A stretch of DNA of 64,000 nucleotides, taken from positions 2,294,001 through 2,358,000 of the forward strand of contig NZ_CP017946.1 in the NCBI RefSeq assembly GCF_003952665.1, written 5' to 3'. The position numbers were made by a program, and so were the translations under genes. Below the pieces are notes generated by a model. It was given only the letters and a program-made list of their open reading frames with translations. It searched no databases and was not told the origin of the DNA. The DNA comes from Bosea sp. Tri-49. Lineage in GTDB: Bacteria > Pseudomonadota > Alphaproteobacteria > Rhizobiales > Beijerinckiaceae. Below are positions 27,067-35,028 of the stretch, piece after piece. The first letter of the stretch is position 1, and every line of letters starts with the position of its first letter.

Positions 27067-27708
27067 TCAGAACCGGTAGTTCAGGCCGGTCTTGACGATA
27101 TGCTCGCTGACACCGACGCGGGCGCGGCCGCTGTTGAACTGGAAGTTCTGCTTGCCGAGCGAGACATAGTTGTACTCGACCTTGGCGGAGAGATTGTCGG
27201 TGATGCCGTATTCGGCGCCGGCGCCGACGACATAGCCGATCTTGCTCTTCTCCTTCGAGACCAGGCCGTCGCTCGCCTTCAGGCTGCCATAGGCGACACC
27301 GCCGAGGCCGTAGACCAGGAGGCGATCGAAGGCGAAGCCGGCGCGGGCCTTCAGGGTGCCGGCGTAGCGCATGTCCGCGCTGGTGCCGCCGGTGCGCTTG
27401 GCGCCCTTGCCGAAGCCGTTCATCGACATATCGGCCTCGAGGCCGGTGACGAGACCGCCCATCTGGAGGTTGTAGCCGACCTGACCACCGAGCAGGATTT
27501 CGTTGCGGCTCTTCTTGGCGGTTCCCTCGAAACGGTCGAAGGCGGCGCCGGCATGCACACCGGCGTAGATGCCGTTCCAGTTATAGGGACGCGGCTGCGA
27601 ATAGGCCGGCTGGTATTGCTGCACGCGCGCGGGACGATCGGCCGCCATGGCCGGAACCGCGAGCAGGGCCAGCAGGCCGAGGCCGACCATCGGAATGAGA
27701 CGCTTCAT
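27067..27708 (-). CDS. Outer-membrane beta-barrel protein (Omp25/Omp31-like)
   Basis: A 213-residue exported barrel. ATG at 27708 follows AAGGAG; the signal peptide ends VPAMAAD. The mature part has NWNGIYAGVHAGAAFDRF, LGGQVGYNLQMG, TLKARAGFAFDRLLVYGLGGVAYG, and a C-terminal strand ending in YRF, the signal for BAM-dependent insertion. It is shorter than the barrel near 3 kb and unrelated beyond the family pattern. A longer upstream open frame adds a basic stretch that would not be a signal peptide, so it is rejected. Confidence 0.88.
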   Translation of the reverse strand: MKRLIPMVGLGLLALLAVPAMAADRPARVQQYQPAYSQPRPYNWNGIYAGVHAGAAFDRFEGTAKKSRNEILLGGQVGYNLQMGGLVTGLEADMSMNGFGKGAKRTGGTSADMRYAGTLKARAGFAFDRLLVYGLGGVAYGSLKASDGLVSKEKSKIGYVVGAGAEYGITDNLSAKVEYNYVSLGKQNFQFNSGRARVGVSEHIVKTGLNYRF

Positions 27709-27889
27709 CAAAGGCTCCTTGCGGCGGCTTGATCGCCGCCGACGCATCAGGCTTGCGACCGCAGGTCCGTTCATCGGACCGGGTCAGCACGGCGCAGATT
27801 GCGGGCGAAGATTACGGCAACGTTGCCCGCCATGCGGGCACCAGCCTGAATCAGGTCCGTTGGAGGTGTACGGTCGCCGCGGGTGGCGC

Positions 27890-28168
27890 TCAGCCGCGGC
27901 CGATGCGCTCAGGACGCGGCTGCGCGCCGTGCGTGCTGCTCGCCCATTCGGCCAAGGGCGAGGTCGCCTGGAACTGCTCGATCGCGAGCAGCGTGATGTC
28001 GCCGGAATGGCCGGAGCGGCGCAGGCCGAGAATCAGGCGTGCGAGCCATTCGCGATGGGGATTCTCGAACGGTCCGTCGATCGGGCCGACATGCCGCCAC
28101 GCCTCATGAAAGGCTGTTCCGAGGGCAGCGAGTTCGTCTGGTCCGGCATTGAGTTGGCACGCAGGCAT
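27890..28168 (-). CDS. Small hypothetical protein
   Basis: A 92-residue protein, probably helical: ELAALGTAFHEAWRHVGPI and REWLARLILGLRRSGHSGDITLLAIEQF. I do not recognise a named domain; short proteins with a similar helical core occur in alphaproteobacteria. ATG at 28168 follows GGGAAG at a good distance; an upstream start at 28222 is less likely. It is followed on the minus strand by nothing nearby before the barrel gene. Confidence 0.55.
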   Translation of the reverse strand: MPACQLNAGPDELAALGTAFHEAWRHVGPIDGPFENPHREWLARLILGLRRSGHSGDITLLAIEQFQATSPLAEWASSTHGAQPRPERIGRG

Positions 28169-28286
28169 GGCGAGCTTCCCGGCGTTTGCATGCAGCGGAC
28201 CAGAGCCCGCTCGGCTTTGCAATCGGAAGTTGCCCCTTCATCTGAATACTAGGCGAACGGCCGGTTAACGACAATCGGAGAAGCCG

Positions 28287-28511
28287 TCAGAGGCTGCTCA
28301 CAATCTCGCGCGGATAACGAGCGGCGAAATCACGAGCCGAAGCACGGAAGGCGACCCACGCAGGCAGTCCCTCTGCCGGAGAGTGATAGGCTTCGCGAAG
28401 AAGGTGACGGGTGCGTTCGTCGATAGCGGCATCAGGGTCGATGCGCGCCGAGCGGCAGAGCGCCCGCGCGATCCTGATGATGCGCTGTTCTTCGCTGTCT
28501 TCGGGAATCAT
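28287..28511 (-). CDS. Small hypothetical protein
   Basis: A 74-residue protein with a charged helical N-terminus (EEQRIIRIARALCRSARIDPDAAIDERTRHLL) and a C-terminal segment AFRASARDFAARYPREIV. No family recognised. The start at 28511 has GAGG about ten bases upstream. Codon use fits the neighbours. It could share a transcript with the 92-residue gene downstream on the same strand. Confidence 0.5.
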   Translation of the reverse strand: MIPEDSEEQRIIRIARALCRSARIDPDAAIDERTRHLLREAYHSPAEGLPAWVAFRASARDFAARYPREIVSSL

Positions 28512-28822
28512 GGTCGGCAGGCCTCGACATCGTCACTACGTATGCGGCGCAACGAGAACGCACCGATGCCCCCCGCGGTTCCCCGAAATTGCTCGCCTCG
28601 CTTCCGCCCGAAAACCGCCCAGATCGGGCCAAGCAGCCTTCAGACAGCCGCGCCTGTTGCACACCGGCAACGGGCGCCTCCAAAGCTCGGAAGGTCGCGC
28701 CGATGTGAACGCCGATCGATTGTATGGCAGCCCTCGCTCTGCCAGAGATTTGGGGAATTGTTGACGTTTTTCCGTCACCTTTCTTAGCGCCCGCCACCCC
28801 CGCACTCCCTTCCGAGGCCGCA
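28512..28822. other. 311-base non-coding gap upstream of the L,D-transpeptidase gene
   Basis: It holds the promoter region of ldt. TGACG (28762-28766) and CGTCA (28773-28777) form a small inverted repeat about 45 bases before the ldt start, a possible operator or weak hairpin. The remaining sequence shows no coding bias and no repeat. Confidence 0.4.
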
Positions 28823-29401
28823 ATGCTCCGCTTCTTCCGTTTGGCCCTGATCGCCGGCACGGCCGTCGCGGCCACGGCGACTGCCGCGATCGCCGAGATC
28901 GACCCGCTCACCCGCCAGCCGCTCGTCACCTATGTCGACCCCGCCAAGGCGCAGGCGACCGCGATCCCGCGCGAGGTTGTCTCCTTCAGCGGCACCTATC
29001 GCCCCGGCACGATCGTGATCAACACGAGCGAGCGCCGCCTCTATTTCGTGCTGCCCGATGGCAAGGCCGTCCGCTACGGCGTCGGCGTCGGCCGCCCCGG
29101 CTTCGACTGGGCCGGCTCGCAGACCGTCACCCGCAAGGCCGAGTGGCCGGGCTGGACCCCGCCGGCGCAGATGCTGAAGCGCCGCCCCGATCTGCCGCGC
29201 TTCATGCCCGGCGGCCCGGAGAACCCGCTCGGCGCCCGCGCCATGTATCTCGGCTCGACCCTTTACCGCATCCACGGCTCGAACGAGCCGGAGACGATCG
29301 GCCAGGCGGTCTCCTCCGGCTGCATCCGCATGCTGAACGAGGACGTGATCGACCTCTACGAGCGCGCCAAGGTCGGCACCCGCGTCGTCGTCGCCCGCTG
29401 A
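28823..29401 (+). CDS. L,D-transpeptidase (YkuD domain)
   Basis: A periplasmic enzyme that makes 3-3 peptidoglycan cross-links or attaches proteins to the cell wall. 192 residues; the signal peptide ends near AIAEI. The YkuD domain (about 55-190) starts IVINTSERRLYFVLPDGKAVRY and holds the catalytic motif HGSNEPETIGQAVSSGCIRM, with the His, Ser-Ser-Gly-Cys and Arg expected. ATG at 28823 is chosen for the signal peptide. Degenerate copies of this gene's 3' end plus its terminator recur at 30965-31083 and 32972-33112. Confidence 0.93.
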   Translation: MLRFFRLALIAGTAVAATATAAIAEIDPLTRQPLVTYVDPAKAQATAIPREVVSFSGTYRPGTIVINTSERRLYFVLPDGKAVRYGVGVGRPGFDWAGSQTVTRKAEWPGWTPPAQMLKRRPDLPRFMPGGPENPLGARAMYLGSTLYRIHGSNEPETIGQAVSSGCIRMLNEDVIDLYERAKVGTRVVVAR

Positions 29402-29425
29402 ACGAACGCTGCATCGCGCATTACG

Positions 29426-29452
29426 AAAGGCCGGCCTCGTGCCGGCCTTTTT
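29426..29452 (+). terminator. Intrinsic terminator of the L,D-transpeptidase gene
   Basis: AAAGGCCGGC (29426-29435) and GCCGGCCTTT (29441-29450) enclose CTCGT and run into further T residues. Two further copies of this terminator occur downstream with the gene-tail remnants. Confidence 0.92.
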
Positions 29453-29491
29453 GTTTGCTTCGACCCGCCCCGGCAACGAGGCGCAGGGCGA

Positions 29492-29674
29492 TCAGAACGG
29501 GGCCGTGAAATATACTCGGGCGGCCACGACACCGGCCAGCAGAAGCAGCAGGACGAGGCACTGCAACAGGTCCCGGGCGATCTCGCTGGACCGCGTATCG
29601 GACAGCTCGTTGCGAGGTCCGGTCCGATGCGCAGCCGCGCGCCGCTGTCTCTCCGACGCTTCATAAGTGGTCAT
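29492..29674 (-). CDS. Small single-pass membrane protein
   Basis: A 60-residue protein with a charged N-terminal half and one hydrophobic helix (LLQCLVLLLLLAGVVAARVYF, about 36-56) near the C-terminus. ATG at 29674 has an excellent GGAGGT eight bases upstream, so a longer frame to 29782 is rejected. No family recognised. It is the first gene inside the insert that lies between the real ldt tail and its first degenerate copy; the next gene (DapA-like) is on the same strand, 124 bases upstream of it. Confidence 0.6.
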   Translation of the reverse strand: MTTYEASERQRRAAAHRTGPRNELSDTRSSEIARDLLQCLVLLLLLAGVVAARVYFTAPF

Positions 29675-29797
29675 GGCGACCTCCGTATTTGACGGCGGAT
29701 GATCGACCAGGTCCGCGTAAGCTCGCGATGCCGGCCATGGCTCGGCGTCATCAAGCCCGCATAAGCGCGAGGACGCGCTCATGCGGGCTGTTGAAAG

Positions 29798-30718
29798 TCA
29801 GGCCGCTGAACGATGCTCGATCGCGTGACCATTGCTCGGTCGCGGCAGGTCATCGAGCGCGTATTTGAGTTCCTCGGCCAGCGAGGGCTGCGCCGCGACC
29901 AGAGGCAACCGGCAGACGGAGCCGACACCCGGATGCTGGAACGACAGGGCCAGCTTGACCGCGACCGGATCGGGCTCTCGGGACAGCAGGTCATGGAGCG
30001 GGATCAGCCGCCGCTGGAGGGTCTGGGCCTGCTCGAATGCACCGGCGCGGCAGGCTTCCCTGATCCGGCGCAGCAGGCGCGGCGCGAGATTGCCGATGCT
30101 GGTGACCGCGCCGCAGCCGCCCGCGACGACATAGGACGGGATGGTGTCGCTGGCCCCGGTTAGGCGCAGGAAGTGCCGGCTGCAGTTGCGCATGATGCGA
30201 TCGCAACGGGCGATATCGCCGCGCCGCTCGAGGATGCCGACGATGGTCGGATGTTCGGCCATCTCGGCCAGGGTTCCGGGTGCAAGGTCGATGGCGCAAC
30301 GATCGGGATCGTTGTCGATGATCACAGGTAGCGAGGTGACCTCCGCCACCGACAGGACGTGCCGGACAAGGCCGGCCTGCGTCGGCTTGCTGTAATAGGG
30401 CAGCCGCAGGAGAATGGCGCTCGCCCCTGCCGCAGTCGCCTCCCTGACTTCCGCGATGCTGTCCGCGGCCGAATACGACCCGGCGGCAGCCAGGATCGGA
30501 TAACCAGGCCCAGCCGCGGCGCGCGCAACCGTGACGAGCCGGATGCGTTCCTTGCCGGACAGCGTCGAATACTCGCCGCTGGCAGAGCCGAGCACGATGC
30601 CATCGGCACCCTCCTGGACCTGCCAGTCCACCAGCCGAGCCAGGCTTGGCTCGTCGAGGGCGCCGGCCCTGAAGGGCGTGACGAGCGCGGTGAACATCCC
30701 ATGAAGCCAGTGATCCAT
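29798..30718 (-). CDS. DapA-like (dihydrodipicolinate synthase family) protein with missing catalytic residues
   Basis: A 306-residue protein of the TIM-barrel N-acetylneuraminate lyase/DHDPS family: FTALVTPFRAGALDE, the GSASGEYSTLSGKER region, LPYYSKPTQAGLVRH. The Schiff-base Lys (normally in GIKE) is Leu163 in TIVGILERRGD, the catalytic Tyr of ILYNVPxR is Asp135 in VIIDNDPDR, and the conserved Thr pair of GTTGE is Ala/Ser. These three losses argue against aldolase chemistry. It may be a non-catalytic or redirected paralog. ATG at 30718 follows GAGGT; a 66-codon upstream extension is rejected. It sits in the insert behind ldt. Confidence 0.8.
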   Translation of the reverse strand: MDHWLHGMFTALVTPFRAGALDEPSLARLVDWQVQEGADGIVLGSASGEYSTLSGKERIRLVTVARAAAGPGYPILAAAGSYSAADSIAEVREATAAGASAILLRLPYYSKPTQAGLVRHVLSVAEVTSLPVIIDNDPDRCAIDLAPGTLAEMAEHPTIVGILERRGDIARCDRIMRNCSRHFLRLTGASDTIPSYVVAGGCGAVTSIGNLAPRLLRRIREACRAGAFEQAQTLQRRLIPLHDLLSREPDPVAVKLALSFQHPGVGSVCRLPLVAAQPSLAEELKYALDDLPRPSNGHAIEHRSAA

Positions 30719-30747
30719 ATCGACCTCGGCAGAGTGGATTGACGATG

Positions 30748-30782
30748 GAGGCGCAGCGGAGCGTTCTGCTCCGCTGCGCCTC
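30748..30782. repeat. Perfect 15-bp hairpin in the leader of the DapA-like gene
   Basis: GAGGCGCAGCGGAGC (30748-30762) is followed by GTTCT and its exact complement (30768-30782). It lies 30 bases upstream of the minus-strand start at 30718. There is no T-run on the minus strand, so it is not a standard terminator; a leader structure or protein-binding palindrome are options. Confidence 0.75.
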
Positions 30783-30964
30783 GGCCGAACTCGGGACGAC
30801 CGGTGAAACAGGGGCCGAGGGCCCTCAAACCCCACGGGGCGGTCGGGGTTCGATGGCGCCTCTGGTTCCAAACGTGCCCGAGCACGACGCCGGATCAAGG
30901 CTAGGCCGGTCGGCATAAGGGTTCGATGCGGATCGGGGCGAATAGTGTGAAGCCGGCATCAGGG

Positions 30965-31083
30965 CGGCGTGCCGAACGAGGATGTGATTAACCTCTGCGA
31001 GCGCTTCGTCTCCGTCGCGCGCTGAATGCCACTGCAGAAGGGTTACGAAAGGCCGGCGTGAAGCTGGCCTTTTTGTTTGCTTC
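30965..31083 (+). pseudogene. Degenerate copy A of the L,D-transpeptidase 3' end and terminator
   Basis: Reads AACGAGGATGTGATTAACCT then CTGCGAGCGC, then jumps (15-base in-frame deletion) to a tail ending GTCGCGCGCTGA. It encodes NEDVINLCERFVSVAR-stop against NEDVIDLYERAKVGTRVVVAR-stop in the intact gene. The terminator stem AAAGGCCGGC...GCTGGCCTTTTT follows (one pair becomes G-T) with the same TTTGCTTCG flank. It is a remnant, not a gene. Confidence 0.85.
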
Positions 31084-31095
31084 GATTCATGCCGG

Positions 31096-32031
31096 CTATG
31101 CGGCGGCCGAGCGCGATGAAGCCGCATTGTCGGTGCGACAGGCACGGGCGAACGCTCTCGGCGAGCAGCCGATCCGCCGGCGAAACGCCGTGCTGAAAGC
31201 ACTGGCGGATTCATAACCTATCTCCTCCGCGAGGCGCTCAAGCGATCTTGCCCCGCGGTTCAACGCGTCCTGCGCCAGAGCCATCCGCCAACGCGCCAAA
31301 TATTCGATCGGGGCGCAGCCAAGAGCCTCGGCAAACCGGTTCGCAAAGGACGATCGCGACATGCCGGCGAGGTCGGCGAGGTCGGCAACCGTCCATCCAG
31401 CCCGAACATCGGAGTGGAGTGCACGCAGGACCTTGGCCATGGCCGGGTCGCGCATCCCGGCCAGCAGCCCGGTCGGCCAAACTCCCTCCTCGACGCCATG
31501 CCAGCGCAGGCACTCGACCAGCATCACCTCCAGCAGGCGCTGCAGGATCATGTCCCGGCCCGCGCGATCGGCTGCGCACTCGTCCATGATCAAGCCGACG
31601 ATGCCGGAAATCCGGCCGGCTCCGCCGTCCACCGCGCGAATATGGATCATACGGGGTAGCAGCCCGAGCAGAAGCGGCGCGTTGACCTGCTCGACCTGAA
31701 AGGCACCGCCCAGCATTTCGACATCGGGCTCGCCATCGATCTCGCCATGCCGGGTAGCCTTTTCAGACGGCTCCACCAGCACAGGGGCGACGCCGGGCTC
31801 GCTGAACAACGCAAAGGCCGGCGTCGACGGCAGGAGCACGAAGTCACCGCGCTCGAGCCGCACCGGTTCGGCCATGTCGAGCGCAAGCCAGCATTGTCCG
31901 GACAGAACGATCGCGAAGCCCGGCTGCCCGTAGGCCGCATAGCGAACGCCCCAGGCGCCCCGCCCGGTTATCGGCTTCGACAAAGCGGCGTGAGGGCGCA
32001 GCAGGGCAACGATATCGCTGAGAGGGTCCAT
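31096..32031 (-). CDS. AraC-family regulator with N-terminal cupin (AraC_binding-like)
   Basis: A 311-residue transcription factor. Residues about 1-170 form a cupin sensor (WGVRYAAYGQPGFAIVLSGQCWLAL, then ERGDFVLLPSTPAFALF) of the kind linked to AraC regulators of short-chain dehydrogenase genes. Two C-terminal helix-turn-helices follow: WTVADLADLAGMSRSSFANRF and LAEEIGYESASAFSTAFRRRIG, with the closing motif GCSPRAF. It is divergent from an SDR gene; a 14-bp inverted repeat lies between them, so it probably controls that gene and itself. It lies in the second insert. Confidence 0.92.
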   Translation of the reverse strand: MDPLSDIVALLRPHAALSKPITGRGAWGVRYAAYGQPGFAIVLSGQCWLALDMAEPVRLERGDFVLLPSTPAFALFSEPGVAPVLVEPSEKATRHGEIDGEPDVEMLGGAFQVEQVNAPLLLGLLPRMIHIRAVDGGAGRISGIVGLIMDECAADRAGRDMILQRLLEVMLVECLRWHGVEEGVWPTGLLAGMRDPAMAKVLRALHSDVRAGWTVADLADLAGMSRSSFANRFAEALGCAPIEYLARWRMALAQDALNRGARSLERLAEEIGYESASAFSTAFRRRIGCSPRAFARACRTDNAASSRSAAA

Positions 32032-32033
32032 TT

Positions 32034-32077
32034 GGACGATCGATAATGTTTCATGGATCTACGATTATAGATCGTCC
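32034..32077. promoter_or_regulatory. Candidate operator between the AraC regulator and SDR genes
   Basis: GGACGATCGATAAT (32034-32047) and ATTATAGATCGTCC (32064-32077) are inverted repeats matching at 13 of 14 positions, separated by 16 bases. They lie in the 90-base divergent gap between the two starts. The spacing and position suit a dimeric regulator, most simply the adjacent AraC protein. Binding is inferred. Confidence 0.65.
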
Positions 32078-32121
32078 CGAAATTCTGTCTATTGGAGGCA
32101 GTGCGACCAACGGAGATCAGA

Positions 32122-32952
32122 ATGATCAAGACAGTCCTCATCACCGGCACCTCATCGGGATATGGCAAGGCGACAGCCGAGCTCTTCCTGCGGCGCGGCT
32201 GGAACGTGCTGGCGACGATGCGCCGCCCCGAATCGGCTTCGTTCGAGGTGAGCTCGGGCCGGTTGAAAGTGCTTCCTCTCGACGTCACCGACCAGAGCAG
32301 CATCGACGCGGCGATCGCCGAGGGCGTCGCCACCTTCGGTGCGATCGACGCATTGGTGAACAATGCCGGGATCGGCATGGCCTCAGTCGTCGAGGCGACG
32401 CCGGATGCGACGATCCGCGAGGTGTTCGAGACCAACACCTTCGGCGTTTTTGCGACCTGCCGCGCCATCATCCCGCAAATGCGCAAGCAAGGCGGTGGTC
32501 ATGTCGTCAACCTCACCTCGAGCACGACCATCGGGGTCATGCCGCTCGTGGCGATCTATGCCGCCAGTAAATGCGCCGTCGAGGGCTTCACGGAATCGCT
32601 GTCCTACGAGTTGGAGGGCTTCGGCATCAAAGCCAGGCTGGTGGAACCGGGCTACGCGCCGACCACGAGCTTCACCGCCAATGGCACCCCACGCATGCAG
32701 GGCCTTATTCCGCCCGATTACAGCAGCTTCGCCCAGTCCTGCTTCGGTAAGATGGCGAGCTATCCGACGCCGTACTGCACCGAGGAGGAGGTCGCCGAGG
32801 CCGTCTTTGCAGCCGCGACAGACGATGGTCGAAAGATCCGCTATCCGGCCGGCGCCGACACCAAGCTGCTGGCGGAACTGCGCTGGTCGACCTCGGAAGA
32901 TCATTACCTGCAGAAGATGCGCGAGATGTTCGGCCCGGAGCTCGCCGCTTAG
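32122..32952 (+). CDS. Short-chain dehydrogenase/reductase (SDR) family oxidoreductase
   Basis: A 276-residue NAD(P)-dependent enzyme. The cofactor loop reads TGTSSGYGKATAE, where the classical TGxxxGIG has Tyr in place of Ile. The NNAG motif is LVNNAGIGMAS. The catalytic triad is Ser in NLTSSTTIG and YxxxK in YAASKCAVEGF. The substrate is unknown. ATG at 32122 follows GGAGATCAG. It is controlled presumably by the divergent AraC regulator. Its stop lies 20 bases before the second ldt-tail remnant. Confidence 0.93.
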   Translation: MIKTVLITGTSSGYGKATAELFLRRGWNVLATMRRPESASFEVSSGRLKVLPLDVTDQSSIDAAIAEGVATFGAIDALVNNAGIGMASVVEATPDATIREVFETNTFGVFATCRAIIPQMRKQGGGHVVNLTSSTTIGVMPLVAIYAASKCAVEGFTESLSYELEGFGIKARLVEPGYAPTTSFTANGTPRMQGLIPPDYSSFAQSCFGKMASYPTPYCTEEEVAEAVFAAATDDGRKIRYPAGADTKLLAELRWSTSEDHYLQKMREMFGPELAA

Positions 32953-32971
32953 AGCCAGACGCACGCTGGAG

Positions 32972-33112
32972 CTGGTCCAGCGGTCTGCGCATGCTGAACA
33001 AGGACACAATCGGCCGCTACGAGCCTGCCGAGGGTCGCACCCGAGCGTCGTCGCCCGCTGATCCGCCCTATCGACCGCTGCGCTCAAGGCCGGCCTCGTG
33101 CCGGCCTTTTTC
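32972..33112 (+). pseudogene. Degenerate copy B of the L,D-transpeptidase 3' end and terminator
   Basis: CGCATGCTGAACAAGGACAC then AATCGGCCGCTACGAG aligns with the tail of the real gene (RMLNEDVIDLYER), here RMLNKDTIGRYEP. It then frameshifts so that GTCGTCGCCCGCTGA is read out of frame. The terminator AAGGCCGGCCTCGTGCCGGC plus CTTTTT at 33086-33111 is identical to the original. It is noncoding today and marks the right end of the second insert. Confidence 0.85.
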
Positions 33113-33162
33113 GTTCGCATAAGTTGTGGACCGCCACGGCGCGCCCGCTGCAATAAGGTGCG

Positions 33163-35010
33163 ATGTTCAGGTTCTTCGATTCGATTGTCGATCCGACCGC
33201 ATCGCCGCCGGGCCAGCCCCCCGGCGGTCTCCTATCGTTCTATTGGCATTTCGTGCGCCAGGCGAAGGGCCTGTTCGCTGCGCTGTTCCTGATCGGCTTC
33301 ACGCTCGCCGTGATCGAGGCGGTGGTGCCCTATCTGATCGGCCGCCTCGTCTCTGTACTGTCGTCGGTCGCGCGCGAACGGGTTTTCGACGCTGCCGGCC
33401 AGCTGCTTTTGATCATGGCGGCGATCGTGCTCGTGGTCCGGCCGCTCGGCACCATCCTGTTCCGCCTGCTCGTGAACCACTCGATCGCGGTCTCCTTCAC
33501 GACGCTGATCCACTGGCAGAACTACTGGCATGTCGTCCGCCAGCCGCTCGCCTTCTTCCAGGACGACTTCGCCGGGCGACTGGCCAACCGGGTGATGCAA
33601 ACGGCCCGACCACTGCGGGAAAGCATCGTCGCCTTCGTTCGAGCGGTCTGGCAGATACTCGTCTTCGGCGCGACCGCAATCGGTCTGCTCGGCACGCAGG
33701 ACCTTCGCCTGGCGGCGCCGATGCTGGTCTGGTTTCTGTTCTATGGGGGGCTCCTCGCCTACACGCTGCCGAAGGTGCAGGTCAGGTCTCGTGAGACCTC
33801 GGAGACGCGCTCGGCGATCTCCGGGAAAGTCGTCGACACGTTCACCAACATGATGACGGTCAAGCTGTTCGGGCGCCGAGCCGATGACGACGCCTATATT
33901 CGCGACGGATTTCTTCGCTTCCAGACCGCTTTCGCCCGCCAGCAGCAGCTCAATACCGTCTATGTGTTTTGCTTGGTCTGCCTCAACGCGGTCCTGCTGG
34001 TCACAACCGGCGGCATCGGCGTCTGGCTTTTCTCCGAGGGACGCGCCGACGCGGGGACGCTGACGACCGCCCTTCTCCTCACCACCCAGATCATTGCCAT
34101 GTCGGGCTGGGTGGCGTTCGAGATCGCAGGGATTTTCGAGAACATCGGCATCGTGCAGGAGGGCATGAAAACCATCGCGCAGCCGCTCAGCCTGCTCGAC
34201 AAGCCCGACGCGCGTCCGCTCGAGGCCCAGGATGGCGAGATCCGGTTCGAGAATCTGCATTTCCACTACAGCCAGCCGCACCGCGTGGTGGACGGGCTGT
34301 CTTTGACCATCGCCGCCGGTGAAAAGGTCGGTCTCGTCGGACGCTCCGGCGCGGGCAAGTCGACGCTCATCAATCTGCTGCTGCGCTTCTATGAGCCGCA
34401 ATCGGGCCGCATCCTGATCGACGGGCAGGACATCGCCCATGTCACCGAGGAATCGCTGCGCGCCCGGATCGCGGTGGTGGCTCAGGACTCTTCACTTTTG
34501 CATCGCTCCATCGGCGAGAACATCCTCTACGCCCGCCAGGAGGCCGACGAAGGCATGATGCGCGATGCCGCCCGAAAGGCGCAGGCAGATGCCTTCATCG
34601 ACAAGCTGGTGGATGGCAAGGGACGCCAGGGCTTCGAAGCCTTTGTCGGCGAGCGCGGCGTCAAGCTCTCCGGCGGGCAGCGCCAGCGGATCGCCATCGC
34701 CCGGGTGATCCTGAAGGATGCCCCGATCCTCCTGCTCGACGAGGCGACGTCGTCCCTCGACTCACAGGTCGAGGCCGCGATCCAGGAAGCGCTCTCGGAG
34801 CTGATGCGCGGCAGGACGGTTATCGCCATCGCCCATCGGCTCTCCACGCTTCAGCTCATGGACCGCCTGGTGGTGATGGACGCCGGACGCATCGTCGAAC
34901 AGGGCACCCATGCGGACCTGCTCGCCGCCGGCGGGCTTTATGCCGACCTCTGGGCGCATCAATCCGGCGGCTTTATCGTGCCGCAACGCCCTCAGCGCGG
35001 GGGAAGATAA
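33163..35010 (+). CDS. ABC exporter half-transporter (fused permease and ATPase)
   Basis: A 615-residue type IV (exporter-fold) ABC protein. The N-terminal 6-helix membrane domain is at about 25-330. The ATPase domain at about 350-600 has Walker A VGRSGAGKST, signature LSGGQ in GVKLSGGQRQRIAIAR, Walker B ILLLDEATS and the switch His in AIAHRLSTL. It probably acts as a homodimer exporting lipids or hydrophobic substrates; the substrate is unknown. Preceded closely by the second ldt-tail remnant, so it is the first native gene after the two inserts. Confidence 0.93.
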   Translation: MFRFFDSIVDPTASPPGQPPGGLLSFYWHFVRQAKGLFAALFLIGFTLAVIEAVVPYLIGRLVSVLSSVARERVFDAAGQLLLIMAAIVLVVRPLGTILFRLLVNHSIAVSFTTLIHWQNYWHVVRQPLAFFQDDFAGRLANRVMQTARPLRESIVAFVRAVWQILVFGATAIGLLGTQDLRLAAPMLVWFLFYGGLLAYTLPKVQVRSRETSETRSAISGKVVDTFTNMMTVKLFGRRADDDAYIRDGFLRFQTAFARQQQLNTVYVFCLVCLNAVLLVTTGGIGVWLFSEGRADAGTLTTALLLTTQIIAMSGWVAFEIAGIFENIGIVQEGMKTIAQPLSLLDKPDARPLEAQDGEIRFENLHFHYSQPHRVVDGLSLTIAAGEKVGLVGRSGAGKSTLINLLLRFYEPQSGRILIDGQDIAHVTEESLRARIAVVAQDSSLLHRSIGENILYARQEADEGMMRDAARKAQADAFIDKLVDGKGRQGFEAFVGERGVKLSGGQRQRIAIARVILKDAPILLLDEATSSLDSQVEAAIQEALSELMRGRTVIAIAHRLSTLQLMDRLVVMDAGRIVEQGTHADLLAAGGLYADLWAHQSGGFIVPQRPQRGGR

Positions 35011-35028
35011 GCAGAGCCTGCTGCGCGC

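Noticed and set aside
28536..28929. Open frames on both strands upstream of and over the ldt start
   Set aside because: Basic, low-complexity translations without start signals; they overlap the ldt signal peptide region.
32363..33153. Open frames that overlap the SDR gene and the second ldt-tail remnant
   Set aside because: Arg-rich shadows; the SDR frame has all motifs and the remnant aligns with ldt.
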